Below are positions 40,501 through 52,800 of a DNA stretch of 64,000 nucleotides, one piece after another. Both the position numbers and the translations under genes were made by a program. Numbering within the stretch: position 1 is the stretch's first letter; the number at the start of each line of letters is the position of its first letter. Under the pieces are notes generated by a model, which made no database searches, was not told the DNA's origin, and was given only the letters and a program-made list of their open reading frames with translations. This DNA comes from Atopsyche davidsoni. Its lineage: Eukaryota; Arthropoda; Insecta; Trichoptera; Hydrobiosidae. The stretch spans positions 6,344,001-6,408,000 of the forward strand of contig JAILWY010000007.1 in assembly GCA_022113835.1 (NCBI GenBank). Direction: 5' to 3'.

Positions 40501-41392
40501 GACATTACTATTTGTTGCTGATTACACAACATTAATAAATAACATATCTTTGTAAAAACTAAAGACAAAGATTTAGTAACATTACATTGATATTTTAAAT
40601 AAATGCACTAAGGTTATTGATTAATTTTTAAAATGATTGCTGCACTATACATAAAATATATAAAGACAAATACTGAGTTGAGTCAAAAACCTTTTTACCT
40701 TCAGAAGGAGAGTATTGGGTGTTTGAGGATGATGCAAGGCTGGTGTGTCAAAGCACAGCAGTCGTCGAGTCGGCTGCCATGCTGCCCAGACCCCGCGAGT
40801 GCCTCCCTCGGAACTACTACTCGTCTTGAAAACCTCATGACCTCTGAAGAGAAGCTATACATATCCAAAGCTATCACTCACAAAGCCTTCATATTCATTA
40901 GATATATCATTGATAAAATTATAAAATAAACAATTTAAATATAGATCATAGTTTTGACTAAATAATTTACGGTAAAATATAAAATATTATAGATTAATGT
41001 GAAGTTGAACAACGTACTTGATTAAATGTATAAGACTTTCCATCACCAGAGTTTCCATATATTGATACAACTTTGAGTTTGCAATCATTGGGACAATCGA
41101 GAAGATGAACAAACTCTTCAATACTGGACACTTTCATGTTTTCTTCCCCGTCTATAAGGAGAAAGCTTTCTCCTCTGGAATGAAGCGGCAGTGATTGAAA
41201 TGGTGCCACGGCTGTCATAGGTCGAGAATCTTTCATTTTAGGTCTCAAGTCTTCCATTAGATCCTCATCATCGAGTAGATTGTCATGGATAGATTGCATA
41301 ATTGCTGGAGATTTTGGATCTAAATTTACTTCATACTGCTTCAAAAAATTTTGATCCATTGTTGATAAAATCTTCTGCTTCCAAAATTCCAT
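34551..41392 (-). CDS. ZFYVE1: ZFYVE1/DFCP1-like double-FYVE protein
   Basis: Fifteen minus exons: 41392-41018, 40854-40699, 39706-39596, 39435-39324, 39158-38981, 38758-38654, 38528-38466, 38349-38295, 37792-37686, 37570-37492, 36385-36242, 36026-35849, 35521-35423, 34939-34777, 34632-34551. They total 2007 nt (668 aa). DFCP1 binds PI3P on ER and Golgi membranes and marks omegasomes in autophagy; its N-terminal domain binds and hydrolyses ATP. Visible motifs: P-loop GNSGDGKS (113-120), LLLKVLAVSDVVIYRTRAERL (family match), GPAVIISHE, SPGAVLNALKSL, HCPMCG and KSRQYWFGN. The two FYVE fingers are at about 492-550 and 595-660; the second has WTPD, ARHHCRRCG and RVC. An in-frame TGA precedes the start ATG. 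Human ZFYVE1 has 777 aa; the shortfall is N-terminal. A 5' UTR exon probably ends at 41848 and joins 41412. Confidence 0.94.
36533..36568. repeat. Short dispersed repeat (copy 1)
   Basis: About 36 bp (TTTTTATTGG...TTCGCCAAC...TTCACGTT) recurs with few changes at 63007-63043. It lies next to Helitron copy 2 in a ZFYVE1 intron. The family is not recognised. Confidence 0.6.
36591..37272 (-). mobile_element. Helitron copy 2 (0.7 kb, deletion derivative)
   Basis: It has the same ends as copy 1: TCTACTATAATAATA at 37272 and CTAG at 36594-36591. The hairpin GTCAT-AAA-ATGAC lies 11 nt before the 3' end, and the insertion is between A and T. It keeps the terminal parts and the ATG region of the Rep leader (MPPKK at about 36894) but lacks most of the coding part present in copy 1. 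It sits in the intron between ZFYVE1 exons 36385-36242 and 37570-37492. Confidence 0.85.
37278..37317. repeat. 40-bp dispersed repeat (copy 1)
   Basis: AAATGGAATTCCACC...CTCTGTCAAAAATAT recurs at 43243-43282 with about four differences. A weaker match to the CTGTCAAAAATAT part is near 52650. It begins 6 bp outside the Helitron copy 2 end. It may be a terminal fragment of an unidentified transposon. Confidence 0.6.
40230..40259. repeat. 12-bp perfect inverted repeat
   Basis: TGCATACTTGTT and AACAAGTATGCA flank a 6-nt loop (TTATAG) in the largest ZFYVE1 intron. Confidence 0.8.
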
Positions 41393-41848
41393 TCAGATAC
41401 AAGTATTCAACTCTGGGAGGACTGTCCATATAATGATGACCTTAGGAATCCTTTTGTGTTTATTATCAATTATAAAAAAAAACCCCAGTGTTATTGTTTG
41501 ATGTTATACCTGTTTATAAAGGGGGAAATAAAATCAGCGCCAAATGTTGATTTGAGTATTTAAAAATTATTTTTAGAATGTTAATCCCTAAAATGACTAT
41601 AAATTTATCATGATAAAGTAAATACATATGCAAAACAAATTAATTTCTTTCGTAAACAAGAGAAATTTTGATGTAAAAAGAAAACAAGAACGAAACAATA
41701 AAAAGTATCAAATCTATTAATAATCTTTCCAGTAAAATCTACTCTTGAAATATTAAGAGGTGTGTGACATTTATAAAGTACAATGCACCGCATGAAATAT
41801 TTTGATCACGTTGTTTGCAATAAAAGTAATAGACAAAGTGAACTTACC

Positions 41849-42447
41849 GATATATTTCCGAGTTATAACAAATTAAAATACAAATTAGTTAACAACTGTT
41901 GACATAACATACTATCACAATTTTTACTTTTATGACATTACTAATGACAACAAGACGTATTTTCGTGATGACAACAAAAATTCATCGCGAATCATGCTTT
42001 TCGCACTGTGATAATTATATTGTCTATGATAATTTAAATTTAAAAATAAAATATAAATTACGTCATTTAAAAAATTTCCAATTATTTTTTTTATGCTTAA
42101 GTAGTAGGCTACTAGTAAAGTAACTGTTTGAAATCTTCTTCTCCTTAGTCTAGTCTAGCTTCAATATTGACGCTGGTATATTTTTTACATCTGATAAAAT
42201 GTATGTTTTTTATTTGTCACTATTTATATCCAACCATTCAAATCGCGCATATCGATATTTAAAACTGCGCGAATCTTTCATTAAAATGTAAGTATGTATT
42301 AATTTATTTTATTGATGGAACTCCTTTGGTAGTCTTTTTTTTTACCATGCTGCAGATATTTTAAAAATTAATACTAAAAACATATAAAATCTATTTTGCA
42401 ATCACAATATAAATGTTTTTCCCGTTAAATATTTTATTTTGTTTCAG
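41849..42447. promoter_or_regulatory. Divergent promoter, ZFYVE1 (-) and CENP-M (+)
   Basis: The two genes are head to head, with 1235 bp between their start codons. On the minus side a good donor ends at 41848 (TCG|GTAAG). On the plus side a donor at 42288 (AAAAT|GTAAGT) pairs with an acceptor ending at 42447 (TTTGTTTCAG), giving a likely 5' UTR intron for CENP-M. The core between them is AT-rich with scattered CGCGCAT and ATCGAT elements. Sharing of promoter elements is inferred. Confidence 0.45.
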
Positions 42448-42627
42448 CATTTCTTGTCAACCTTATTTATAGCTTTTAACATTTGGAGCCATTAACTGGC
42501 AGCACTGATAATAAATCCGTTTGAATGTTTGGCAACGTATATTTTTATTTCTGCACATATAATTCGTTATAATTGTTTATTTCTATCGATTTTTGAGTTT
42601 TAATCAAAGGTGAAATAATTTAATAAA

Positions 42628-43170
42628 ATGAATGAAAGATTCAAAGTTCTCCCCTGGATAGGACCGAGTTGTGCAAGAAACAGTTTTTCAATATTAGTGG
42701 TCTCCCCTAACTTAGCATATACCGAAAATCTATCAAAAGCATTGAATAGTGTACATATAGAAAGAAATAATATTTGGAATCTCTCTGTTCACATCAGTCA
42801 TAATATATCTTCAATATTGGAACATCTGGAAAGTATAGGACCGATGTCTATAGATTTTGTTATCGTATGTATGGATACATCAACACTCCAATGCACCGAT
42901 TGGGCCAGAGAAGTTATTGAACATTGTCATGTGGATCTTAGACCTGGAAGAATAATTCTCATCAATGGAAGTGGCTTACCCGTTTTGGAAATGGCAGTGG
43001 CTACCGACCAAATCGTTGCTATCAAACGAGACTATAAACTTCAACTACTAAATGGTAACTTGAATGACATCACAGAAGCTGAAATGTTGGCGAGAAGAGT
43101 TCACATCATAATAGCGATAGTGATGGGTCTGAAGGATGGTCTTCCTTACCCAACTAATATATTGGCTTAA
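42628..43170 (+). CDS. CENPM: CENP-M-like inner kinetochore protein
   Basis: An intronless 180-aa ORF; human CENP-M is also 180 aa. CENP-M is a GTPase-fold protein that cannot bind or hydrolyse GTP. It scaffolds the CENP-H/I/K/M part of the constitutive centromere network. The best recalled match is the middle and C-terminal half: IDFVIVCMD against the human IDLIVFVV strand, then a VDL...PGRIILINGSG stretch against the human VD...GKV...ATGAG. LLNGNLND...MLARRVHIIIAIVMG then corresponds to the LLYCDLE...LVRVLQICAG region. Residues 21-26 (FSILVV) suit the first strand. No P-loop GxxxxGK[ST] is present, as expected for CENP-M. The remote similarity leaves room for another small pseudo-GTPase. 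A 5' UTR intron is likely. Confidence 0.68.
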   Translation: MNERFKVLPWIGPSCARNSFSILVVSPNLAYTENLSKALNSVHIERNNIWNLSVHISHNISSILEHLESIGPMSIDFVIVCMDTSTLQCTDWAREVIEHCHVDLRPGRIILINGSGLPVLEMAVATDQIVAIKRDYKLQLLNGNLNDITEAEMLARRVHIIIAIVMGLKDGLPYPTNILA

Positions 43171-43242
43171 ACATGTAAATGTTAATTAATATATCCTCAA
43201 CCTTCTTTTTGTATATAATGAACTTATTTATTTTAATATTTT

Positions 43243-43282
43243 AAATGGAATTCCACCAAGTACTCTCTGTCAAAAATATCGA
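43243..43282. repeat. 40-bp dispersed repeat (copy 2)
   Basis: Matches 37278-37317 in the same orientation. It lies in the probable 3' UTR of the CENP-M-like gene. Confidence 0.6.
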
Positions 43283-43394
43283 TTATTTATTTTACTAATT
43301 CATCATTATATGATTTTTAAAATTGCGTAACTGAATATTGAGAACTTGTTTTTTTATTGTTAACTTAAGATTGTAGATACATCTTCATAATTAA

Positions 43395-43400
43395 AATAAA
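43395..43400 (+). terminator. Candidate poly(A) signal, CENP-M-like gene
   Basis: AATAAA 225 bp after the stop codon. A reverse-strand AATAAA lies 20-30 bp further on, so the minus-strand ATRX transcript could end close by in tail-to-tail arrangement. Confidence 0.45.
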
Positions 43401-43429
43401 CAATTTTGCAAGTAATTATTTTATTTTAT

Positions 43430-46200
43430 CATAACCAAAAGCTTACAAAGCTCAAGTGGATGTAATCCTTAATGAACCCTAGTTTTTGGGTCTCCATGCT
43501 AGGGATAAATCTCGTTAAAAGCATTGCATATTAATTTAAACACAAAATTTTCAGATTCTGGTATTCTTGTTTTATTTATTTCATATGATTATTCATTAAA
43601 TTATAATACAATTGAATTTAAACCTACTAGTTTCTTATAACATCACATGTACGTTGCAGAGCGTTCTACAATCAGGGAGTATCTATAATATATTTTGGGA
43701 TAATGGCATAGACAAGTATCCAGAACAAAATCTAACTCTGGCACTCGCCAGTGTCTATTTTAAATTAAATTTAGCATTATTAAGTATATAAGCCAACATC
43801 CTTTAATAGTTCACGTGTGGTTTCACATATTTTAATCATGTAATGCATCAAAGTTCATTTAAATAAATACATTATATTAAAACCTGGGTGCTATTAAAAT
43901 TAAATTATTCCGTAATGCAACGTGCGCATTTATGCTTAATCGTATACAGTACTTTGAATAAAATGGGGAAACAACAGATTAAAAGACCACATTGTGAGTA
44001 CCTTTGAGAAAATATGTTTCTTTTTTATTTTAAATTGGCCCATACCATAAATTTGGTATATCTATTTGAGCTATACATTAATTTACTGATATGTCAAAGA
44101 GCTTCTTTTTCAATAAAAAGTCACACACATGACCCACAAACGGGAAATGAAAAGTTCAACTCTTTGTGAATATTTCTAATATTACCACCATCTAGGATTA
44201 TTAAGTTTTAATTCTCTCAAAGGCACCAGAGAGAAAATAGTTTCAACTGAAATTTTCCAATGCTCTTAACGGTGAAATGATAAAAGGTATAAATGACTAT
44301 GTGCTGACTATGCAAATTCAAATTAGTGACATGAAACTACACATTACACTGAAATTACTACTATCGGCCATATAATCCGTTAAGCTTTGCATTTCAGAAT
44401 TAACACTCAGTACAAAAATGCCATTTAAGTTTGTTTCTAAAATGTAAGAACAGAAAATGCATAATTATAATATATACAGTATTTGTGCTCAAAAATCAGT
44501 GCTAAACTTTTTATCTCTTGAAAATTTGTCCAGATGATATTCGATGAACATGTACAATGAAGTAGGTGTATCGGCACATAGAGAGCATTGGCATCATAAG
44601 GTCACACTGCTTATAGTCAAATTGAAGTACACAGAACAAATTGAAAATAAAAAGCGAGAGATTCTTTGCTCAGCTTATCTACCTTGTGATGTTTATGTAT
44701 TTATGCTATGCATCTTATTAATATTTTTAGGAATCCATATAAAATAATCAATATATATATATATATATATATTTATATAATCATTAATAATATATAAATA
44801 TAGCTTAAAAAAATGTAAACCCTTACAAAGGATATAAAGAACATCAATTAGCCAGCCATGCTTTACAGGACACAAGCTCGGGAGTAATGGGTACCCTTTA
44901 TATCTCAATAAAACCATTGAAACGAGACTCGCAATATCACGGAAAGTCTCAAAAAACTGTAAAACTCTATTTTACTAATTTAATATTAAAGTAGCTTGTT
45001 TTCGGGGTGAAAAAGGAAACAATGGGCTCTTAGGGTTGAACATGAGTTTACAGAACACGGGGGCCTATCCGAGATTATTGAATAGTGAGTCTTTTGAAAG
45101 CCAAAACTATCTTGAAACTTCCATGAGACTTGAGCCTTTTAACAAAATAGTATTTTCTAAAGATTTTTGTTCCTATACATAGGTAAAGGAACAAAAAGTT
45201 ACTCTTTTACTTTCCAAACTAATTTAGCTGCGGGGTTTTCCCGTCATACTCATTTGTCATTGTTTGGCTCGACCCCGCTCGTTCTACACACAACTGTACT
45301 CTGCTCAAGATACTGGTAGTAGATGATGTAAAGTAACAACAAATGGATGGCTAATTAAATTGAATTATTTTTTAAAATCACAGGACAAAATAAAAACAAA
45401 AACATGAAACAAGGACATAGACAATTTCCCTAAGTAAAGTTTGATTAACTGTATAAATAAACAGGAACTTCTTTCACAGTGCTATTGCCTACTTGTCAAA
45501 TATTTACAATGAAACGCAGAGAATGAAAACATTGTAAGTGAGCGCAGTGATCACTGCAATTTAAAATTTTGTCACAAACATAATAAGGGCGACTCCAGAG
45601 AGTCTTTACACTGTTGCATCGATGCCCATCAATAATTATCATAGATCCGATAGCATATTCTGAGTATTGTTAAGATAATAAGCTCCGATACTGAGGTACA
45701 CTACTCGTCACGTGCACTCAATATCCATACAAGTAATACCAAAGTTTTTGAAACTATCGAAACAGCCGTAACCCTTCTTCAGTAATACTTATATTATGCT
45801 TATCAAGGCGACCTACAAAACAAACAGTTATAAATTCTACCACTAAGGATTTCAAAGAAATAATAGAATCCATGGTCGAGTATGCCGGCCATAGCCGGCA
45901 GTCAAAAGATGGAATTTTGTTAAACATCACAAATCAATCTCAACCTCCACATGCGTCGCATTGCTGCTGCACATTTAAAATAAATCTGCCACCGCCACTC
46001 ACATTGGCAAAGCTAAACATTAATTATATATGTATAAAAAAAAGTTACGTTTAGAAAAATCACATTTAAATACCTACTACATTATGTTTAGTATATCTAA
46101 AGAAAATATTATATCATCTAAGTATGATCTTTAATTATTAATAATATGAATATGTAATAGTTTCTCTACTTCTAATTTGTAAAAAAATACAGAAACAATA
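43430..46200. other. Noncoding stretch, ATRX 3' side
   Basis: AT-rich sequence without a supported gene. It probably contains a long ATRX 3' UTR and intergenic DNA. A (TA)n run lies at about 44750-44775. Short frames here have no recognisable domain. Confidence 0.4.
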
Positions 46201-46254
46201 TGAATGTAAACGGTGACATGGGGACTCTGCGCATCCTCGCAGTCAGACATGAAG

Positions 46255-46374
46255 ATGATTCAGTACCGTTGGAGGTCCACCGCAGGGAGCTGCTCTCGCA
46301 AGGCACTCCAATCGTGAGCTACCTTTATATTTCCTATTACGTCTAAATAACTAACTATGAGAATCTCCACCTGA
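46255..46374 (-). CDS. Candidate alternative last exon of ATRX
   Basis: A strong acceptor (GAATTTCTTTCAG) ends at 46375-46376. It is followed by about 37 open codons including HDWSALREQLPAVDLQRY, then a stop near 46265. The phase (0) matches the ATRX donor at 47208, so splicing there would skip the exon ending at 46831. GC content is above the surroundings. The plus strand of the same block also has an ATG frame of 48 codons (46201-46344) with a possible donor, so the coding strand is not certain. Confidence 0.35.
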
Positions 46375-46830
46375 AAGAAATTCAAAAATGTTATGCATAT
46401 AATAGATATCCACATATTTAATTAAAAAAAAACAAAAACTGGCTAAAAAAAAAAAGACAAAAAAGATGAAAGAATGAAATGACTATATGTAGATCTTCTG
46501 CCTTTCCTGTGTTAAAAAATAAATGTTAGCTTGTGAGTTTTCATGAAATTAAGATTGGCTTAATTTGTAATATTTAATAAATATAGCAAACCTGATAAGT
46601 CAAACAACTACTAAAACTAAAACCTCAACCTGGGAACTTCATAATGAGTAAGTAGATATTTTTTTTGATTTTCAAATTCAAATATTATTGAAGTGTGAAT
46701 AGCAACATTTCAGATATCATAAGTGTACCTGGTATGTTATGAAGAACTGAAGATGGTGATGGTACACTAGAAACAAATTGAGAGAAACAATGGCTAAGTA
46801 ATGAAGATCCTTACAGTAGTGTGCTTGAGT

Positions 46831-49800
46831 TCACTCTGAGTCCAGATCGACGACTTCGGTGGGGAGGGGTGTGGCGCGCGGGCGGCCTCGTTGGGGAATG
46901 GTGCTGCTGGAATTGCCCAGCAGCATGGCCCGCTGTCGGAGCTGCAAAGCCTGCATGTCACTCGTGTCCCGGCTCCCCAGCCCGCCAGCGTAATATTTCA
47001 TATTAGCTTGCATCTATAACATTAACATAAAAATGTAATTTCATGAATCTTAGGCATAAACAAGTCAGTGCTACAAACCTGCAAAAAAAATAGTGAAAAC
47101 CCCAAATTGAATTTGATTTATGTTTATTTACAGACGATTTGAAACTTAATATGTTATGCTAATAAGTCATTAACTAATGTTCCACTCTTAAATTATGAAA
47201 TTCTCACTGCCTGCTGCTGCTGAAGCCGCTGCAGCTGTATCTGCTGCTGCTGTTGCCAGGACTGCTGATACATGGGGACTCGAGCGTTACCCATTGCCCC
47301 TGCGGCCAAATTTGCTGCAAGTGACAAAATGGTGAATCATTAATTTTTGAGATACAAAACCTTATAAATTTTATTTTATAATCTACCTATTTGGCAAGAT
47401 GTATTTATTGTTATGAGATTATACAAAACTGAAGATAAGGTAAAGTGAAATCTACACATTTTTTTACATTTTATTACTAACACAACTAAAAAAAGGAAAT
47501 TGAAAATGTAAAATACTTCTATACTCTGAAAAATATAATATTGATATATTTTTATTTTAATCTAATATGATTTAAATTATTTTAACATCCCTAAAAGATA
47601 TCAACTTTGCTTCTTAAGTGATGGAAACTTTTTTAAAACAATGCTTACAAATCAAATGTAGAATAAAAACGGCAACATACCTGGGTTCAGGACCATCCCA
47701 GGTTGCATATTGTTGGCTTGAGGATACTTGAAGCCACCGCCCATCATACTCTGAGCAGCCATCATTGCATTTATCTTCTGCATGAGCTGAAATCAAAATG
47801 ACAAAATCATTTCCATCCTCTGTAAGCGTGCACAAAGCTGATATATCAATGATGCAAAGCCATGACATTTCTGCTATTTCAAATCAGACAAGGAGTCACT
47901 TCTAAGTAAATGCACGTGAACTTACGCTAAAGTCATAGCCCGGGTACATTTGTGGCGATAGCTTAAGAGAAAAGACAACGGGTTAGACAAGTTCAATTAA
48001 CATTAATTATTTTCTTAAAAAGATTATTAAATAATGAAATGTCAGATGGAGGGAGTGAGATAACATAATATCCGTGTCGCCAGCAGAAAACTATGTAAAT
48101 GAGTTGCAATGTTGAGAGCGTAATGAAAAGCGTGTCATTGGTGTTGTAAAAATTTTGAAACAGTGGAGAGAACTCTTCAACAATATGATAAAAACTAGAA
48201 AACCTATAATTGTGACCCTAAGCTAACTCAGCTCTGTATACAAAAGAAAAATTGATTCTGTATTCATTTAAGCTATGGCGACTTGTCATTTTGTTCTCCC
48301 TGAGCAACTCAATAAATATTCTGATTTAGTTAATGCCAATTTTTTTTTATTTTAATTTCGCTTGACAATGTAAAAATCAAAAATATATTAAGAATGGTAA
48401 AAGTATTGTCTTTAAAAAAAAAAAACTTAAAATCTATTGTTTACATATTGAGTAATGAGCCTCTGTTATTAGGTCTAAGAACCACTGGCATATTGATAAA
48501 GATTTTCAAATGTGCTTTCTCAGGCAGATATTGAACAATCAAAAACACTTCAATAATATTACTTACAATATTAAAATATACAAATACAGTAATGTTACTA
48601 GGTAGATTCATTTACTTTTAGTGTAAATAACTACTGTCACTAAGCATTCACTAGCATTTATTGTCCCCTCTATTATTTGTATTGGGACTTACAGCAGGAT
48701 CTCCATTCTGATACATCTGTTGCAAGATGGTGGGCATCATGGAGGAGAGTTGCTGATCAGAGAGGCCGGGATAGTCCTGACGCAGTACAGAGTTGAGGGC
48801 CATCATGGCCATCTGCTGTTGTTGTTGCTGCTGCAGTCCAAAAAGCATATTGTTTCCTGGAAATTTACACGAATATTCATTAAGTACAAGATTGTTTTAT
48901 AAGTTAAATCAATCAATTTAAAATTAGGTAAAAATATTTGCTACATTAATACCCGTAACATTAATCATTCATATTTTTACCTGCATTTAGAGAATTTTAA
49001 ATAAAAGTAAAATTTAAATAGATGAATTCTTGTTTGTAAGAATAAATAATATAAAGTTTATTATTAAAATGCAGTGTTATTTATATACTGTTGAATAAAG
49101 TGTAAAAGTAAAAATATAAATACCGATAGTAGGTGGAGGTCGAGTCTTTTCATTCTCATAGTCATCCCAGGCAGCTTTACGCTCCTCTTCAGTAAGAGTC
49201 TCTTCTTCTTTATTCTCAAGAAGTGAATCATGCTCATGGTATTTGTATATCTAAGAGAATGATAATAATAAATTCGAAATCATAAATATTAACTAGATAA
49301 TAAAATAGCATGCATACAGATTGGAAAACAGTTGAAAGGAAAACCATACAATTGTTGGTAATGTATTATCATCCTAATATTATTTTTAATTTACTTTTTA
49401 TGTCTGGTCTATGGTTTAAGCACAGAATTGAATATTTGAAACAATGCACCAAGAGAGTAGTTTAGAAGCCATTGTCACTATAAAAGGAGTACCAAGTATT
49501 TTGATTTGATCACATTGCAATTGAGTTAACTGCATATATCATACTGCAACTTTACCCAAGCCCATAAATTATGAAAAATTCAACACAACACTATTTACAC
49601 ACATAGTGCTATTTAGTACAAAGTCGTAACGGGGACAATATCTCAGGACCTTTATTTATGATCAAACTTTAGTAAATTGCTTTTAGTAAAAAGACAACTC
49701 ACCACAGTATCATGTTGGCTGAGCAGATCTGCAAAAAGCCTGTCTCGGGGAAGCTTGGGCACCTCCCGAGAACCTTCAGGTACAGGACAGAACTGGTAGA

Positions 49801-52800
49801 GCTCTCCTAGGTCACTTTCAGCATAATGTCGGTCAATTTGCTGCTCATCAATCACTCGCTTGGAGATGGCCTGCTTGGTCACTTGTCGCTCGTATATCTT
49901 CTCTTCCATTGTCCCCTGCAAAATACACGTAAAAAATATTCAGTACTGCTATTTTTATAGTTGGAAAAGGTCAGTAAATAGAATTTCGCTTCATGAGCAT
50001 TACCAGTTTTTTTTAAAATGATGTCTATGTAGGTTTTGTGGTGTTAAGTATAGGATTTGGTGAAAATTTTTATAAATTTATATTGTTAAATGAATATATT
50101 TATTGTTTTGAAAACTTTATGTAATTAGTTTGTTTATAGGTTCTAAATTCATCTACCTCTGCACTACTTTCCGAGGATAAAATGCAATATATCGGTCGTA
50201 ATATAGGTCGTTTTCATCATATAATAATGGTTTTGCAGCACAATTGAAGAACATTGCCATAACATTATAAAGTAAATAAAAATTATATTATATTTAATTT
50301 AATTTAGGAAACAACTCTTACCAATGCTAGGAACCTATACACATAGCAGGGTTTTTTCTGTCCGAATCGGTAGACTCTGAAGATACTCTGGACGTCGTGA
50401 GAGGGATTCCATGACATGTCAAAAATTACAACTCTGTTAGCTGCAACCAAGTTGATTCCAAGACCACCAGCTCTCGTTGAGATGAGGAACAACCTTATTA
50501 GAAAAAGAGAAAAAAAATTACATCAGTAAAATGGAGGGTGGTATATCTGACCAAATTTAGATTTTAAATTTAGTTGAAAATTTACCTGGCTCTGGGGTTA
50601 TCTTCTTTGTTGAAAGAATTGCACCAAATTGATCTGTTTTCACAAGATGTGGACCCGTCCAATCTAAAGTAATCCAAACCAGATGACCATGAACCTGTTG
50701 AAGAAAATCATATCAGAAATATTGACCTGAGTAGTAAAATGAATATATAGTATATATTTTTATATATACATTTTTAAATAAGTATTATCATAGCCCTTTT
50801 TAACCAATGTCCTCCCAAAGCTTTGACTATCGTAACTTGACATTTGCATTACAACCAAACCGAAGAGATGGTTATCAATGGCTCTTCCAGCTGACCTTTA
50901 ACCCTTTTCAGATCGAAAGATAATTTGGGCCTCAGAATCAAAATTCCCCTCTATCATGTAAAAATTTAAAAATGAAATTTTCGAGGATCTCGGTTTATCA
51001 AAGAGGTAAGTGGCTTCATTTTTTTGATAGATTATTAAAGACTGCACTTGTCTCTCCTATCAGATCTAGTTGCAGAGAATAGACAAGTAGAAGTAATGCG
51101 AGCATTACACATGTGTTAAATGATCCTTCAAACACACTCTGAGGGTTGCAAAATCTCATGTTTACATTTCTAGTACAGATTGATTTTAATTTTAAATGAC
51201 AAGTTGCTTACCAAGATGGCCAGCCAGATGGTCATCCTCCTCACTTTTCTGTGTGGCGTCATCAATCTTAGACAAGAACTGCTCAATGAGATCTAAAGAA
51301 TACAACGATTGGGAGAACACCAGCCTGAAAATCAATAAAATCAATTTTTAACTGTTTATACTCATGTAAGAATCTGTTTCACTAATGGCTGGCTGATTAC
51401 AAAATTCCAAAGAAAATAGTGTTTAATGAGCTAGTGCGGAATAATGAAAAGCCGCATCAAACTTACAGCTTGTCTCCGATGGCTTCACACATTTTGAGAA
51501 TGTCGAGTAGAAGCAGCAGCTTGTTGGAGTGTCGCACATCATCCAGCTCCTCTTCGGAGCACAGTGACACCCACCACTCTGTGGGGTTTTCCAGTCGAGG
51601 AGTCTCCTCAACTTTCGGCTCCATCATTTCATCATCACTGTTGTCTACAGCTGTAACTAATACATTCAAAATGGACCAATCTGTTCAAAAGCAAATACTA
51701 AAATAAAAACTTTTGAATTGAGTTGCTCATTACATTACATTGGCACTTCCAGGATACGGTCATATCTTAAAATCTGCTATGTTTGAATGTAATGTAGCTA
51801 ATGTCATTATTTTAAATTCTGATGATTGAATAAATATGAGCATTGATCATAGTATAAAATCATACTTTTATTTTATGTGCAGCCATGTTGTGGATCTTAA
51901 AAATTGTCATTCTATCATGATTTATGGCACATTACAACTAAAATTTATATCCTGAACATGCACGAACTATACAAAGAGAAGAACATCGTCACACACAGAC
52001 GTACAATATGGATTTCTATGAACTTTTTTGCTTGTCATAATTGTGTACCTAGAAGTGCAGTACCTGTAGCATTGGCACGGGTGACTCTCTTGTGTGGAAC
52101 TTTAGAATTCTTAGATTTCTTCTTCTTTTTTTTCTTGGTAGTAGTTTCGTCACTATCATCTGATGCGTTGTTTGATTCTGAAGTTTCCTGTAATTTAAGA
52201 GTAATATGAATATTTTTAATTGTTCCAGGTTGAATAAAATAATATGTTTCCTTAAAATCGAATTTGGGATTACATCTGGTGTTGTGGTGTCTTCATCATC
52301 ATCAATGAAGTCTGCTAAAGATCCTTCAGAGTCTTCCTCTTCTTTATCTCTCTGAAAAAATAAAAAATGTAAACAATATTTTTTGTAAAAAACGAATGAT
52401 GCATAAAGAAATCTGAATCTAAATGTCCATTCTTTCAAAAATAAAAAATAGGTTAAAAATGTTATCCTGGTGAAAAAAATTACCTAATAATGCTAATGAT
52501 TAAACATTATATATTATAAAAGATATAGTGATGCCTCTATATTGTTTATTTTTTATGAAGCAATTGGGCTCCAAAACTGTTTTAAATTTCAAAAATATAA
52601 CATTTTATATTTTATTGCTTTAAATATTACAATTGAATTTAACTAAGAGGTTTCTGTCAAAAATATGAATTATATGTTTTAAAATTTATTTTTAATTGAT
52701 AAAGTATACGAAGGCAGTGTTTGATATGTACCTTCTTCTGCTGCATAATTTCATATCTTTCAGAGTTGGCCTTCATGACAAGAGGATGAGTCCAGATTCT

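Noticed and set aside
40843..40854. 5-nt micro-exon or alternative acceptor in ZFYVE1 near 40843
   Set aside because: The acceptor ending at 40855-40856 (GTATAG) restores the frame and gives LLFRGHEVF, matching the family, so no micro-exon is needed.
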